DNA of 64,000 nucleotides. It comes from Clostridiales bacterium (GTDB lineage Bacteria > Bacillota > Clostridia > Saccharofermentanales > Saccharofermentanaceae). Positions 51,771-59,534 of the stretch are shown here, piece by piece. The position numbers and the translations under genes were made by a program. Under the pieces are notes generated by a model. That model did not search any database. It had not been told where the DNA came from and was given only the letters and a program-made list of their open reading frames with translations. Location of the stretch: assembly GCA_017510605.1 (NCBI GenBank), contig JAFWMQ010000014.1:62001-126000 (forward strand). Reading direction: 5' to 3'. Each line of letters begins with the position of its first letter. The first letter of the stretch is position 1.

Positions 51771-54356
51771 ATGGGTGAACTGAAGAAACTTTCATTTGAT
51801 GAGGTGTTATCATGCCTCGAGAAAGTTGAGCAGCATGGCGAGAAAGCATCGGCTCTTTGTCCTGCTCATACTGATAACAAACAATCGCTCTCGATCACTC
51901 GAGGCAATAACGGCGAGGCTGTTTGTAATTGCTTTGCCGGATGCTCTCAAAGAGCCATTTTTGATGCGATTTATACGAGGTTGAACACCTCACCCACATT
52001 CGAGGATGATAAGCCCATCAAGCCGAAGAGAGCAGCCAAAAAGAGTAGCAGCCGCAAAGAAGTTGCTCGATATAACTATATTGATGAGAACGGAACCATC
52101 ATCAATACAAAGATTCGCTATGATAACAAAGATTTCATTTGGGCTGAAAAAGGAAAGCAAAACATCCCCCTTTTTAACCTGAATGAGGTTATTGAAAAGA
52201 ATCCTATTTTCATTGTTGAGGGTGAAAAAGATGTTCTCACGCTCAAGAATCACGGATTCGGCGCAACCAATATGAAAGATGGTTTCACCTCCGAAAACGT
52301 GAGCCGCTACCTATCCGGGAAAGATATCATCCTCACACCTGATAACGATAAAAGCGGCTTTGAATATGCTTGTAAGGCTCTTAACCTGCTGATTGGAACC
52401 GCCAAAAGCATCAAGGTTATATTACTTGATTCGCTTTGGGCTGATATGCCGGAGAAAGCAGATATCACGGATTTCGTTGAGCACAATGGCAGCATTGAGC
52501 AGATTATCGAGCAAGCCAAAAACACGGATGATTATAAGAAAGGCGAGCTCGAGCAGATCATCAAAGAGCGTTACCCGAATCCGAAAGCGGATAGCAGCTC
52601 ATCAAATCACCCTCATGCTGCTATATGGAATAACATTGAGGGATTCGGGCTCAATAAAAAGAATCAGCTTTGTTATATAAAAAATTCGGATGAGAAAACA
52701 CCGCTTTGTCATGGCTCTATTATCATCACCGAAGTTATATATAACAACGATGGTTTGAATGAGAACGATATTTCATATAAATGTGATGGCGTATCAGAAA
52801 CTTTGAACCATCTTTCGGAGGCTGTTATCAAGGGTGAGGATTTCCCATCGCTTAAATGGATCGCTAAATCATGGGGCTGTTCATGTATTCCATTCGGATC
52901 ACAAAGCACGATTCGGAGGTTAGTTGAAGCGATCATGTTAACCGGCGAGAGCGCAAAGATCACACGCCAAATAAGCCACACCGGATTCGTTCTCAATGAT
53001 GATGGAAAGCCGATCGCATATCTCCACGCCGGAGGCAGCATCGGAGCTCATGAGCTGATTTGCGAATTAGGTGATGAGCTTCAGCAATACACCTTACCCG
53101 GATGCTCGAGCACACCCGAAGAGCGAAAAGCCGCTTTTGATGCTTCACTCTCTTTGCTTCAGGCACATCGTGAGAGCGTTACACATCCATTATTATCGCT
53201 CATATACATGGCGGCTCTATCTCAAATCAATCGTGATGTAAACGGCGAATGTGGTTTCTGTTTATACCTACGAGGCAAAAGCCAAAACGGAAAAAGCACG
53301 CTCGCAGCTTTAGCGATGAGCCACTTCGGGAAATTCACATCAACCACGCCGCCAACCTCATTCGAAAGCACATGGAACCGAAACGAGCTTTTGAGTTTCA
53401 TCCTCAAAGATTCTATTTTGTGGATTGATGATTTTCACCCGAAAGGCAGCAAGGCGGCTCGAGATAGCCAAAACGAGCAATTCAACCGGATCGCAAGAGC
53501 CGCCGGCGATAGAGCTTTTCGAGGCAGGTTGAACAGCAATTCGGAAATGAAGAAATCATACATCCCCCGATGCTTATATCTTGTAACCGGAGAGGATGAG
53601 CCGCAGCTATCACAAAGCGGATTGGCTCGAATTTTCACGATAGATGTGAAAACAGAAAGAAAGAACCTTTCGGAGGTGCTTGAGGCTTCGAGAAACGGCA
53701 CTCTCGCACGTGCTATGGCTGATTACATCTTGTATATCATCGAGAATTACAAAGCCGTTAAAGGCACATTCTCGAGCTTATACAGCAAGGTTATAAAAGG
53801 CACTCGAGAAAGCATCGGCGAGAACAGATTATCTATTCAAGCAGCTTTGCTCATCACTTCATTCGATATGTGGTTATATTATGCTTTCAAATCGAATTTT
53901 ATTGATAAGGATCACGCCGAAGAGCTCTCGCACAAAAACCGAACCATCATCATGAAATTGGCTCAAAAGATCGCCAATGAGATCGAACAAAGCGATCCTG
54001 CTGAAAAGTTTATCACGGCTCTCGCTTCAATGATTAGTAATAGAGAGGTTGAAACGAGGGATATTCATTTCCCGGATGGCGATAACGAGCTGTTTGATGA
54101 GAGAACACGCCGCATCGGTTGGCATGATGAAAAGTATTTCTATCTTGATCCTGAAAAGGCGTTTTCGGCTGTTAAGCAAAAGCTCGAATCCGTTGATGAT
54201 TCTATCGGGATCACGATGAAAGGCTTATATCGTGAACTATCTGAAATGAAGAAAATCACCGCCGATGGCTCTCGAGGTTACACAAAGCTCAAGCGTATCA
54301 ACGGCAAACCGAAACCGGTTATTTGGATTGAACGAAAGATTCTCGAATCAACATAA
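51771..54356 (+). CDS. Primase-helicase with CHC2-type zinc ribbon, TOPRIM and DUF927 domains
   Basis: About 861 residues. A zinc ribbon (C30-x2-H33 and C52/C54/C58, ALCPAHTDNK...CNCFAGCSQ) is followed by a TOPRIM domain (IFIVEGEKDVLTLKNHGFG, DIILTPDNDKSG). From about residue 300 comes a DUF927 domain with Walker A RGKSQNGKSTLAALA and Walker B-like DSILWIDDFHPKG. Such proteins replicate small mobile elements. ATG 51771 follows the excisionase-like stop by 1 bp. It is the largest gene of element 1 and its likely initiator of replication. Confidence 0.92.
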   Translation: MGELKKLSFDEVLSCLEKVEQHGEKASALCPAHTDNKQSLSITRGNNGEAVCNCFAGCSQRAIFDAIYTRLNTSPTFEDDKPIKPKRAAKKSSSRKEVARYNYIDENGTIINTKIRYDNKDFIWAEKGKQNIPLFNLNEVIEKNPIFIVEGEKDVLTLKNHGFGATNMKDGFTSENVSRYLSGKDIILTPDNDKSGFEYACKALNLLIGTAKSIKVILLDSLWADMPEKADITDFVEHNGSIEQIIEQAKNTDDYKKGELEQIIKERYPNPKADSSSSNHPHAAIWNNIEGFGLNKKNQLCYIKNSDEKTPLCHGSIIITEVIYNNDGLNENDISYKCDGVSETLNHLSEAVIKGEDFPSLKWIAKSWGCSCIPFGSQSTIRRLVEAIMLTGESAKITRQISHTGFVLNDDGKPIAYLHAGGSIGAHELICELGDELQQYTLPGCSSTPEERKAAFDASLSLLQAHRESVTHPLLSLIYMAALSQINRDVNGECGFCLYLRGKSQNGKSTLAALAMSHFGKFTSTTPPTSFESTWNRNELLSFILKDSILWIDDFHPKGSKAARDSQNEQFNRIARAAGDRAFRGRLNSNSEMKKSYIPRCLYLVTGEDEPQLSQSGLARIFTIDVKTERKNLSEVLEASRNGTLARAMADYILYIIENYKAVKGTFSSLYSKVIKGTRESIGENRLSIQAALLITSFDMWLYYAFKSNFIDKDHAEELSHKNRTIIMKLAQKIANEIEQSDPAEKFITALASMISNREVETRDIHFPDGDNELFDERTRRIGWHDEKYFYLDPEKAFSAVKQKLESVDDSIGITMKGLYRELSEMKKITADGSRGYTKLKRINGKPKPVIWIERKILEST

Positions 54357-54372
54357 TTGGAGGTTATACAAA

Positions 54373-55023
54373 ATGAATGAATCAAACTACTTTGTAACAC
54401 TTAACAGCGTTAACGTGAATGATAAGATTGAGAAAAAGAACGGCTTATCTTATCTCTCATGGGCTTACGCATGGGCTGAATTGAAAAAGAGATTTCCGGA
54501 GGCAACCTATACCATTTATGAGAACGCCGATGGATGGAACTATCACACGGATTTGAAAACGGCATGGGTGAAAGTTGGCGTTACTGTTAACGGCATCGAG
54601 CACATTGAAGAGCTGCCGATCATGGATTTCAAGAATAAAGCCATCCCACTCGAGCACATCACATCATTTGAAGTTAACAAGACTATTCAAAGAGCTCTCA
54701 CGAAAGCCGTAGCACGCCACGGATTAGGATTATACATCTATGCCGGCGAGGATTTGCCCGAAGAATCCGATGGAAAGAGCACACCCAAAAAGGCAGCGAG
54801 CAAGGCAGCCACACCCAAAGCAGCAGCAGCCACAAATCAGCCCTCCGATACTTCGGAGCCGGAACCTCCGAAAAGCTCTCGAGTTTTATTGCGTGAGTAT
54901 TGCAAGAAATACGGCATCGAACCGGCTGAAATCGTTCACGCTTGCAAGTTAAGGCAGGATAGCACCGAATCAGAATGGGCGGCTGCTTTACTCTATGCAA
55001 AGCGAAAATATGGCGGCTCATGA
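54373..55023 (+). CDS. DUF1071 (Sak-type) single-strand annealing protein
   Basis: 216 residues. The N-terminal 130 residues fit the DUF1071 / Sak3 annealing-protein family: NGLSYLSWAYAWAELKKRFP, DGWNYHTDLKTAWVKVGVTV, TKAVARHGLGLYIYAGEDLP. A Lys/Ala/Pro-rich linker follows, then a short C-terminal helix domain (LREYCKKYGIEPAEIVHACK). GGAGG precedes the ATG. It probably anneals single strands in recombination and follows the primase by 16 bp. Confidence 0.9.
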   Translation: MNESNYFVTLNSVNVNDKIEKKNGLSYLSWAYAWAELKKRFPEATYTIYENADGWNYHTDLKTAWVKVGVTVNGIEHIEELPIMDFKNKAIPLEHITSFEVNKTIQRALTKAVARHGLGLYIYAGEDLPEESDGKSTPKKAASKAATPKAAAATNQPSDTSEPEPPKSSRVLLREYCKKYGIEPAEIVHACKLRQDSTESEWAAALLYAKRKYGGS

Positions 55024-55024
55024 G

Positions 55025-55068
55025 CTCGAGTTAACCTCGAGTTAACCCGAATTAGATTTGAGTTAAAC
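55025..55068. repeat. Iteron-like repeats after the annealing-protein gene
   Basis: Two tandem copies of CTCGAGTTAAC (55025-55035, 55036-55046) and a degenerate third, TTGAGTTAAAC, lie directly after the stop. Their position behind the replication genes suggests initiator binding sites. Confidence 0.6.
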
Positions 55069-55106
55069 ATCACTCGAGATCACTTCGGAACGGATTCGCA
55101 AGCAAC

Positions 55107-55126
55107 GCTTTTGTATATACAAAAGC
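55107..55126. promoter_or_regulatory. Perfect 20-bp palindrome
   Basis: GCTTTTGTATATACAAAAGC is fully self-complementary. It lies 40 bp past the iteron-like repeats and could be an operator, dimer resolution site or part of an origin. Confidence 0.6.
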
Positions 55127-55563
55127 ACTTTGAGGGGTTTCCCCTCCCACCCCGGGCAACTCTTCGGAGGTTGTGAACTGTACTATAAAAAGGACACATC
55201 AAGCCATCATCAAAATGGGGCAGCATCACCCCATCAACCACGATGAGAGATAACACCCCTCCGTACTACTGAAAAAAGCGCACGCCACACCCCGGAGGGG
55301 GATGTTATATCAATAAGGCTGTATTTTCGAGAGGGGGTTTCTCACGAAAAGTGAAAAAATCTCTCTTCCTATCCCTCCCACCCCGCTACCTCAAAAGCGG
55401 AAATGTGTAGAAAAATCAATGGGGGCGGCTTTGATATACAGATTCGTTTTTGATGGTAATTAACAATCATATATATGGCTTTTTCAGCAGAAAATCGGCT
55501 TTTTTTGCCAAATAATAGGCTTTATTCAAGTTTTTTGTAAGGTTATTCGGAGGTTAACCACCA
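55127..55563. other. Putative replication-control region of element 1
   Basis: No supported gene over 430 bp. It contains a hairpin TGGGG...CCCCA (55205-55222), several C-tract/G-tract segments (CCCTCCCACCCC twice), and an AT-rich stretch (55440-55550). Together with the repeats before it, this resembles an origin. Confidence 0.45.
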
Positions 55564-55854
55564 ATGCAAAGAAGTAAAAATACATCACGATGGCAGCGTG
55601 TGAGGCGATTGGCATGGGATAGAGATCGAAAGGCTCGAGCCGTGTGCCATATATGTGGAGAACCGATTGATTATTCACTCAAGCCATCGAGCTCACCAAT
55701 GGCATGGGAACCGGATCACCTCAAACCATACAAACAAGCCCCGGAGCTCGAATTGGATTTGGCAAATATAGCAGCAAGCCATCGGAGGCGCAACCGGCAA
55801 CGAGGCAACGGCTCACATGATAACGATTTAGGGATGCGCTCACGGATATGGTAA
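55564..55854 (+). CDS. HNH endonuclease
   Basis: 96 residues. Zinc-binding CHICG, catalytic region WEPDHLKPYKQAPELELDLAN and an NRQRG motif fit small phage HNH nucleases. The usual second CxxC of the HNH zinc site is altered to SHRRRN, so activity is uncertain. CGGAGG precedes the ATG. In tailed phages such nucleases lie next to terminase genes; here none is present. Confidence 0.85.
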   Translation: MQRSKNTSRWQRVRRLAWDRDRKARAVCHICGEPIDYSLKPSSSPMAWEPDHLKPYKQAPELELDLANIAASHRRRNRQRGNGSHDNDLGMRSRIW

Positions 55855-55972
55855 CAGCTCGCAAGGGTATGGGGTTTAAATCTTCAGAAAAGCGAGATCG
55901 AATCCCACCAACGCCCGGCAGGGATTTATCCCCCCGAAGAAATCAGCAAAATTTTTTATGAGGTAACGAACT

Positions 55973-56473
55973 ATGACGGATTCGGCTATGAAAGCAAAGA
56001 AATGGCTCAATAGAACCATCGAATTACAAGATCGCATCAAGAAACTCGAAACCGAAATCAGGATTCTCGAGAACAGAATCAATCATCCGGTTTCATCATA
56101 CGGCTTCAATGGAACCGGGCGAACCGATCCATTGACACGGCAGCAGCAGCGAGAGGATGCTTTGTTAGAATACTCCGAAAAGAAAGAACAGCTCGAGAGC
56201 GCATCTCATGAGCTTGTTAAACAAGAACTCATCACGATTCGAGTAATTGACCGCTTGAGCAATTCCCTATATGCTGCCATCCTGCTCGATCACTATGTGA
56301 ACCGCTACACATGGAAAAAGATCATCAATGATAATACATATCATTATGCACGCTCGCAGCTCTTCAGGTTTAACCAAAAGGCTTTGGATGAATTAGGATA
56401 TCTCATCACCTCCGAAGAGCCGCAAGCCATCATCGAGGTTGAACGAGAGATTAAAGAGCATCAAGCGAGCTGA
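55973..56473 (+). CDS. DUF1492 family phage transcription regulator
   Basis: 166 residues: an N-terminal coiled coil (LQDRIKKLETEIRILENRIN), then a helical sigma-like part (LITIRVIDRLSNSLYAAILL, TWKKIINDNTYHYARSQLF) ending in a Glu-rich tail. This resembles phage late regulators of the ArpU/RinA group. GAGG lies before the ATG. It may drive late expression of the element or read a helper's promoter. Confidence 0.85.
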   Translation: MTDSAMKAKKWLNRTIELQDRIKKLETEIRILENRINHPVSSYGFNGTGRTDPLTRQQQREDALLEYSEKKEQLESASHELVKQELITIRVIDRLSNSLYAAILLDHYVNRYTWKKIINDNTYHYARSQLFRFNQKALDELGYLITSEEPQAIIEVEREIKEHQAS

Positions 56474-56604
56474 TTGAATAGAACCAATACAAAAGCCCCT
56501 CACTTCACATGAGAGGCTTTTATTATCTTTATCGGATGCAATCAATAATCGGAAATGATTATCAATACATATATTATATTCATTCATCATCCATCTAAAT
56601 AGTA

Positions 56605-56720
56605 AGTAACAGAAAGTAACAGAAAGTAACAAAAACAAAAAATAAAACTGTTACGCTCAAAAGCCTTGATATATATGGATTTGATTAGATTTATTTATAT
56701 ATGTAACAGTTGTAACAGTA
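56605..56720. repeat. GTAACAG repeat cluster, right
   Basis: Three tandem units of AGTAACAGAA-type sequence, one CTGTTAC and two TGTAACAG occur within 116 bp. The cluster mirrors that at 48872-48988 near the left end of element 1. Confidence 0.6.
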
Positions 56721-56770
56721 TTTTTCTATATATGTTTACTTTTAATAATTCCCTCCGATAATTTTCGATA

Positions 56771-56788
56771 GTAAACTATTTGGTTTAC
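56771..56788. promoter_or_regulatory. Candidate operator, copy 2 (GTAAAC-N6-GTTTAC)
   Basis: The inverted repeat has the same half-sites and spacing as at 49904-49921 and lies 70 bp before the last gene of element 1. An extra half-site GTTTAC lies at 56734-56739. Confidence 0.7.
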
Positions 56789-56859
56789 TTTTTGGTTGAT
56801 TGTTGATAGAATCAGGATGTAAGCGAAAGCAAACATCAATATTATTCGGAGGTGCAATC

Positions 56860-57093
56860 ATGGAAAGAGATGTTAACAAGGTATTGAGCGAATACAGATC
56901 ACTCATGGAAAACAAGAAAGGCACATTCGGAGGCTTTTACAGCAGCGATATTATTATGCTTTGGGATAACTACGACATTAAGAACCCTCATTCGTGTTTA
57001 TACGAGATCACCGCCGATGCTCTCAACTTCGGTTTTATGATTGGTTACAAAGCAGGAAAGCGAGCAAGGCGAACAAAGAAAGCAAAGAAATAA
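56860..57093 (+). CDS. Small element 1 protein under operator copy 2
   Basis: 77 residues (NKVLSEYRSLMENKKGTFGG, SDIIMLWDNYDIK, NFGFMIGYKAGKRARRTKKA) with a very basic C-terminus. CGGAGGTG precedes the ATG. It has its own operator-like site and terminator, so it is probably a separately regulated unit. Cargo at this end of satellites is often anti-helper or defence related, but no family is recognised. Confidence 0.7.
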   Translation: MERDVNKVLSEYRSLMENKKGTFGGFYSSDIIMLWDNYDIKNPHSCLYEITADALNFGFMIGYKAGKRARRTKKAKK

Positions 57094-57118
57094 TTACATC
57101 CTGAAGATGATCCTATCG

Positions 57119-57145
57119 AAAGCGAGCTCACCCGGCTCGCTTTTA
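57119..57145 (+). terminator. Intrinsic terminator of the last element 1 gene
   Basis: AAGCGAGC and GCTCGCTT form an 8-bp stem around TCACCCG, followed by TTATT. Confidence 0.85.
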
Positions 57146-57552
57146 TTATGGCGGCATATACACCCCACCCACACCGGAGAACACAACGCCAATCTATATT
57201 GTGATTTATTCCTGCTCGAAATGTGTGTAACCCCCCATCGCAAAAAATCCCGGGTGTGAGAGGATGAATCCTTGCTATCCGTTAACAATGAGAGCCGTTC
57301 TCACTTTGGCATCATATAAGGGGATAGGGTAAAAAATCCATGTGAGGCTCATGCGGTATTTTGTAGCAGCAACGCCGGTGAATCAATCTGATATCAGCTC
57401 ACCCGGTGCATGGGGGCGAGCAGCTTGAAATATTTCGCACATTTGGAAAAGCCTATCCCCTCCGATCCTTTCGAAATCCAACCGGATCACGCACACCCCG
57501 GGGCTTGTTTCATACCTCGAAATCACCCTCCGAAAAGGTGTTTTTTCAATTT
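57146..57552. other. Right-end non-coding region of element 1
   Basis: No supported gene. The frames open here on both strands continue into the tRNA-like core, which marks them as spurious. Several C-rich blocks and a CCGGTGA...TCACCCGG pairing (57374-57398) are visible. Confidence 0.5.
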
Positions 57553-57573
57553 CTGCCCCCATTTTGCCCCCAT
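57553..57573. repeat. Type-1 arm repeats, right end of element 1
   Basis: Two copies of TGCCCCCAT with an 11-bp period match the three beside integrase 1. Confidence 0.8.
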
Positions 57574-57619
57574 TTTGGTATTTTCGAGCCATTTTCGGAG
57601 GTATTTTCAAGTAAAAGAA

Positions 57620-57651
57620 AAACCCTTGAAACGCTTTGTTTTCAAGGGTTT
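57620..57651 (-). terminator. Terminator behind the tRNA-Thr 3' half, right copy
   Basis: AAACCCTTGAAA and TTTTCAAGGGTTT form the stem; TTTTTCTTTT follows on the minus strand. It is analogous to 47374-47407 but different in sequence. Confidence 0.8.
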
Positions 57652-57657
57652 TAGGTA

Positions 57658-57704
57658 TTGGAGCCATTTGTGGGACTCGAACCCACGACCTGCTGATTAC
57701 AAAT
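57658..57704. repeat. Integration core at the junction of elements 1 and 2 (tRNA-Thr 3' half)
   Basis: Identical over 47 bp to 47413-47459. The sequence to the right is not a tRNA 5' half, so this is an element-element junction; the intact tRNA gene should lie beyond the right window edge. Confidence 0.92.
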
Positions 57705-57822
57705 GGATTCCCCCACAATTTATAACTTTTCAAAAACTAACGCAAAGCCTTGATTTTATTGGGTTTGCGGGGCGTTATCCGAACATATGTTCACGCACTT
57801 TTTTGTATCTTTTTGGAAAAAC

Positions 57823-57843
57823 GTTAACCAAACGTTAACCAAA
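57823..57843. repeat. Type-2 arm repeats beside integrase 2
   Basis: Two tandem GTTAACCAAA units with an 11-bp period lie 1 bp past the integrase stop codon. The same units occur at 35141, 38695 (partial) and 47311. Confidence 0.85.
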
Positions 57844-57844
57844 T

Positions 57845-59029
57845 TCACCTCTTTTTTCTTCGTTTAATTAAGCCACTCAAACTGTCGACCGCTCTCGCCT
57901 TTGCTTCGTCTTGAGGGTTTGCATATACATTCATAACAAGAGCCGGAGAACTGTGTCCTAAAAGTGCCGCTGTCGTTCTTGCATCCGTACCATTTGCAAT
58001 CAATAAGCTGGCAAAAGTATGTCGCAATCCATGAACTGTAACTCTTGGCAGATCACACCATTTCAAAAACTTTGTCAGCCATTTTCTTAAAGTACTATCG
58101 AAAATTGGTTTCCCGTTCCACGATGTAAACAACCGAGCTTCCTCACCGGGATTACCCTCATACACGGATCCCAGGTCTTTTATCACTTTCCTCTGCCAGA
58201 TCTTATATTTGACCAGCTCATTAACCATATCCTGAGATATCGGTATATCTCGAACTGATGTTTTACTTTTAGGAGTGCTTTCAACCATTCCACGACCGGG
58301 AATATACTGTGATGTTCTTCTTATCGATATTACACCATCATCGAAATCTATATCTCGCCATTCCAACCCAGCTGCTTCAGCTTCTCTTATACCTGTATTC
58401 AAGATTAGCATAATGAAAGTTCTGGCTCTAATGTCATCATATTCCGGGAGCTTATCACATATAGTTTGTACTTCAGAAAGCTGTAGTGCTTCTACATCAG
58501 GTTGAGTATTAGTAGGCGATTTTACTCGTTTACACGGATTTTCATCTATTATCTCCCACTCATAAGCTTTTCCTAAAATAGCGGATAAGGTCCTAAACCA
58601 ACTTCCGGTACTATTGCGGGAAAGATCTTTATCTTTCCCGTCTTTTCTCTCTAAACTTGCCATCCACCCACGAACATCTAAAGGTGTAATGTTCTTAATT
58701 CTCATATTACCGAAATACGGAATAAGACGAGATTCAATAACGGCTCGATAACCATTTGCTGTCTTAGGCTTTAAAGTCTCAAGATGGTTTTTATAATAGT
58801 AATCTAGACAAAATGACTTGAAAGTCATCTTGCTATAATTTGCAGAAGCACCGCCCTTGATCTTGCGCTCATATTTATCAGCAAACTCATAGAGAGCCTT
58901 TTTCTCTTGCTTCTCAGTTAGTCCCTTAGGCGGAGCAAAAGTAGTTGTGCATAGTATTTGCTTTCCTGATTCATCTCGACCACAACTAACAGTAATTCTA
59001 TATGTTCCTTGTCTTTTCTGTATATGCAT
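57845..59029 (-). CDS. Tyrosine recombinase, integrase of element 2
   Basis: 394 residues with the same three-domain plan as integrase 1: arm-binding N-terminus, core-binding domain, and catalytic domain with Arg (NTGIREAEAAGLEW), HGLRHTFASLL, LLGHSSPA and Tyr in VMNVYANP. AGGAGG precedes the ATG. Its last 260 bp are the source or sister of the scar at 35141-35407. The N-terminal domain differs clearly from that of integrase 1, matching the different arm repeats. Confidence 0.95.
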   Translation of the reverse strand: MHIQKRQGTYRITVSCGRDESGKQILCTTTFAPPKGLTEKQEKKALYEFADKYERKIKGGASANYSKMTFKSFCLDYYYKNHLETLKPKTANGYRAVIESRLIPYFGNMRIKNITPLDVRGWMASLERKDGKDKDLSRNSTGSWFRTLSAILGKAYEWEIIDENPCKRVKSPTNTQPDVEALQLSEVQTICDKLPEYDDIRARTFIMLILNTGIREAEAAGLEWRDIDFDDGVISIRRTSQYIPGRGMVESTPKSKTSVRDIPISQDMVNELVKYKIWQRKVIKDLGSVYEGNPGEEARLFTSWNGKPIFDSTLRKWLTKFLKWCDLPRVTVHGLRHTFASLLIANGTDARTTAALLGHSSPALVMNVYANPQDEAKARAVDSLSGLIKRRKKR

Positions 59030-59213
59030 TACTATCCCTCCTATCCATCTTCAAATAACTATTTGCTTAAGTATAACTCGCACCGTGTCCTATTAATGTC
59101 CCTCATTTGACATTTGCGTACATATATTCTTTCTGTATTACGCGTGCGTGTAAATTAGCGTTTCCCTTCCTTTCCCCACACCCCTATCTATCCTTTCTAA
59201 CATCTGTGAGTCT
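59030..59213. other. Upstream region of integrase 2
   Basis: It should contain the leftward integrase promoter; a TATACT is present on the minus strand near 59070. A TTGACA on the plus strand (59107-59112) has no good -10 at 17 nt. No gene is supported; a 78-codon minus-strand frame (59138-59371) overlaps the structured RNA region and looks spurious. Confidence 0.45.
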
Positions 59214-59437
59214 CTTTTAGGCTTAGCTAAAAGAAAAGCCGCGCGGGCGGGCCATAGCCTGCGGTCTAAATATTCAATTCCAGGTCCCGCCAGCCGCGAC
59301 TTGAGAGGTAACGTCCTCTCAAGTTGTGGGTGGCAATTCAAGCGGTAGCGCGGAAGAATAGAAACGCGCACTAATGCAGAGTTGTGAATGGTGGTGTTCT
59401 AAACTCGTAGAGTTTTGAATGCCACTGTTCTCAACTC
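59214..59437 (+). ncRNA. Strongly structured RNA candidate, unknown class
   Basis: Helices in order on the plus strand: CTTTTAG/CTAAAAG (59214-59233); GGCGGG (59246-59251) with CCCGCC (59286-59291) enclosing CCTG/CAGG; a 15-bp stem 59294-59308 with 59315-59329 and a 6-nt loop; GCGCG/CGCGC (59348-59369); and a 28-position stem 59379-59406 with 59410-59437 that has only two mismatches. The long stems need G-U pairs (two and four respectively) that exist only in plus-strand RNA, so that strand is supported. The region is GC-rich against an AT-rich background and divergent from the integrase. No promoter or terminator was identified. Confidence 0.6.
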
Positions 59438-59493
59438 GTAATTGCCGGTCTCATTATCTTGAGTGATTACTTTTCTACTTGAAGGAACAATTC

Positions 59494-59519
59494 TGTGACG
59501 ACTGTGATGATGTGACGAC
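59494..59519. repeat. Three short direct repeats (TGTGACGAC / TGTGATGA / TGTGACGAC)
   Basis: The tandem units lie between the structured RNA region and the end of the antitoxin gene. They look like protein binding sites. Confidence 0.5.
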
Positions 59520-59534
59520 TATTTTGATATAGGT

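Larger units (their letters stand above)
47413..57704. mobile_element. Complete 10.2-kb integrative element (phage-satellite-like), element 1
   Basis: The element is bounded by perfect 47-bp tRNA-Thr repeats, each with TTGCCCCCAT arm repeats on its inner side. Gene order from left: integrase (minus), hypothetical (minus), then rightward Cro-like, hypothetical, XRE, small protein, excisionase-like, primase-helicase, DUF1071 annealing protein, HNH, DUF1492 and a small protein. Replication and recombination functions are present, but no terminase large subunit, portal, capsid, tail or conjugation gene. This is the make-up of a phage satellite (PICI-like) or a minimal integrative element. Mobilisation by a helper is inferred. 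Confidence 0.88.

Noticed and set aside
57383..57838. Overlapping frames on both strands around the right att core
   Set aside because: They translate the tRNA-Thr 3' half (giving the well-known false RSWVRVPQ / SNPRPADYK type peptides) and the terminator hairpin; no ribosome-binding site or coding pattern is present.
59138..59371. Minus-strand 78-codon frame
   Set aside because: It lies over the structured RNA region, has no ribosome-binding site and an odd Arg/Leu/Pro composition; the pairing pattern explains the sequence better.
59214..59437. Retron msr-msd RNA
   Set aside because: The long imperfect hairpin recalls an msd, but no reverse transcriptase is encoded nearby and clear a1/a2 flanking repeats were not found.
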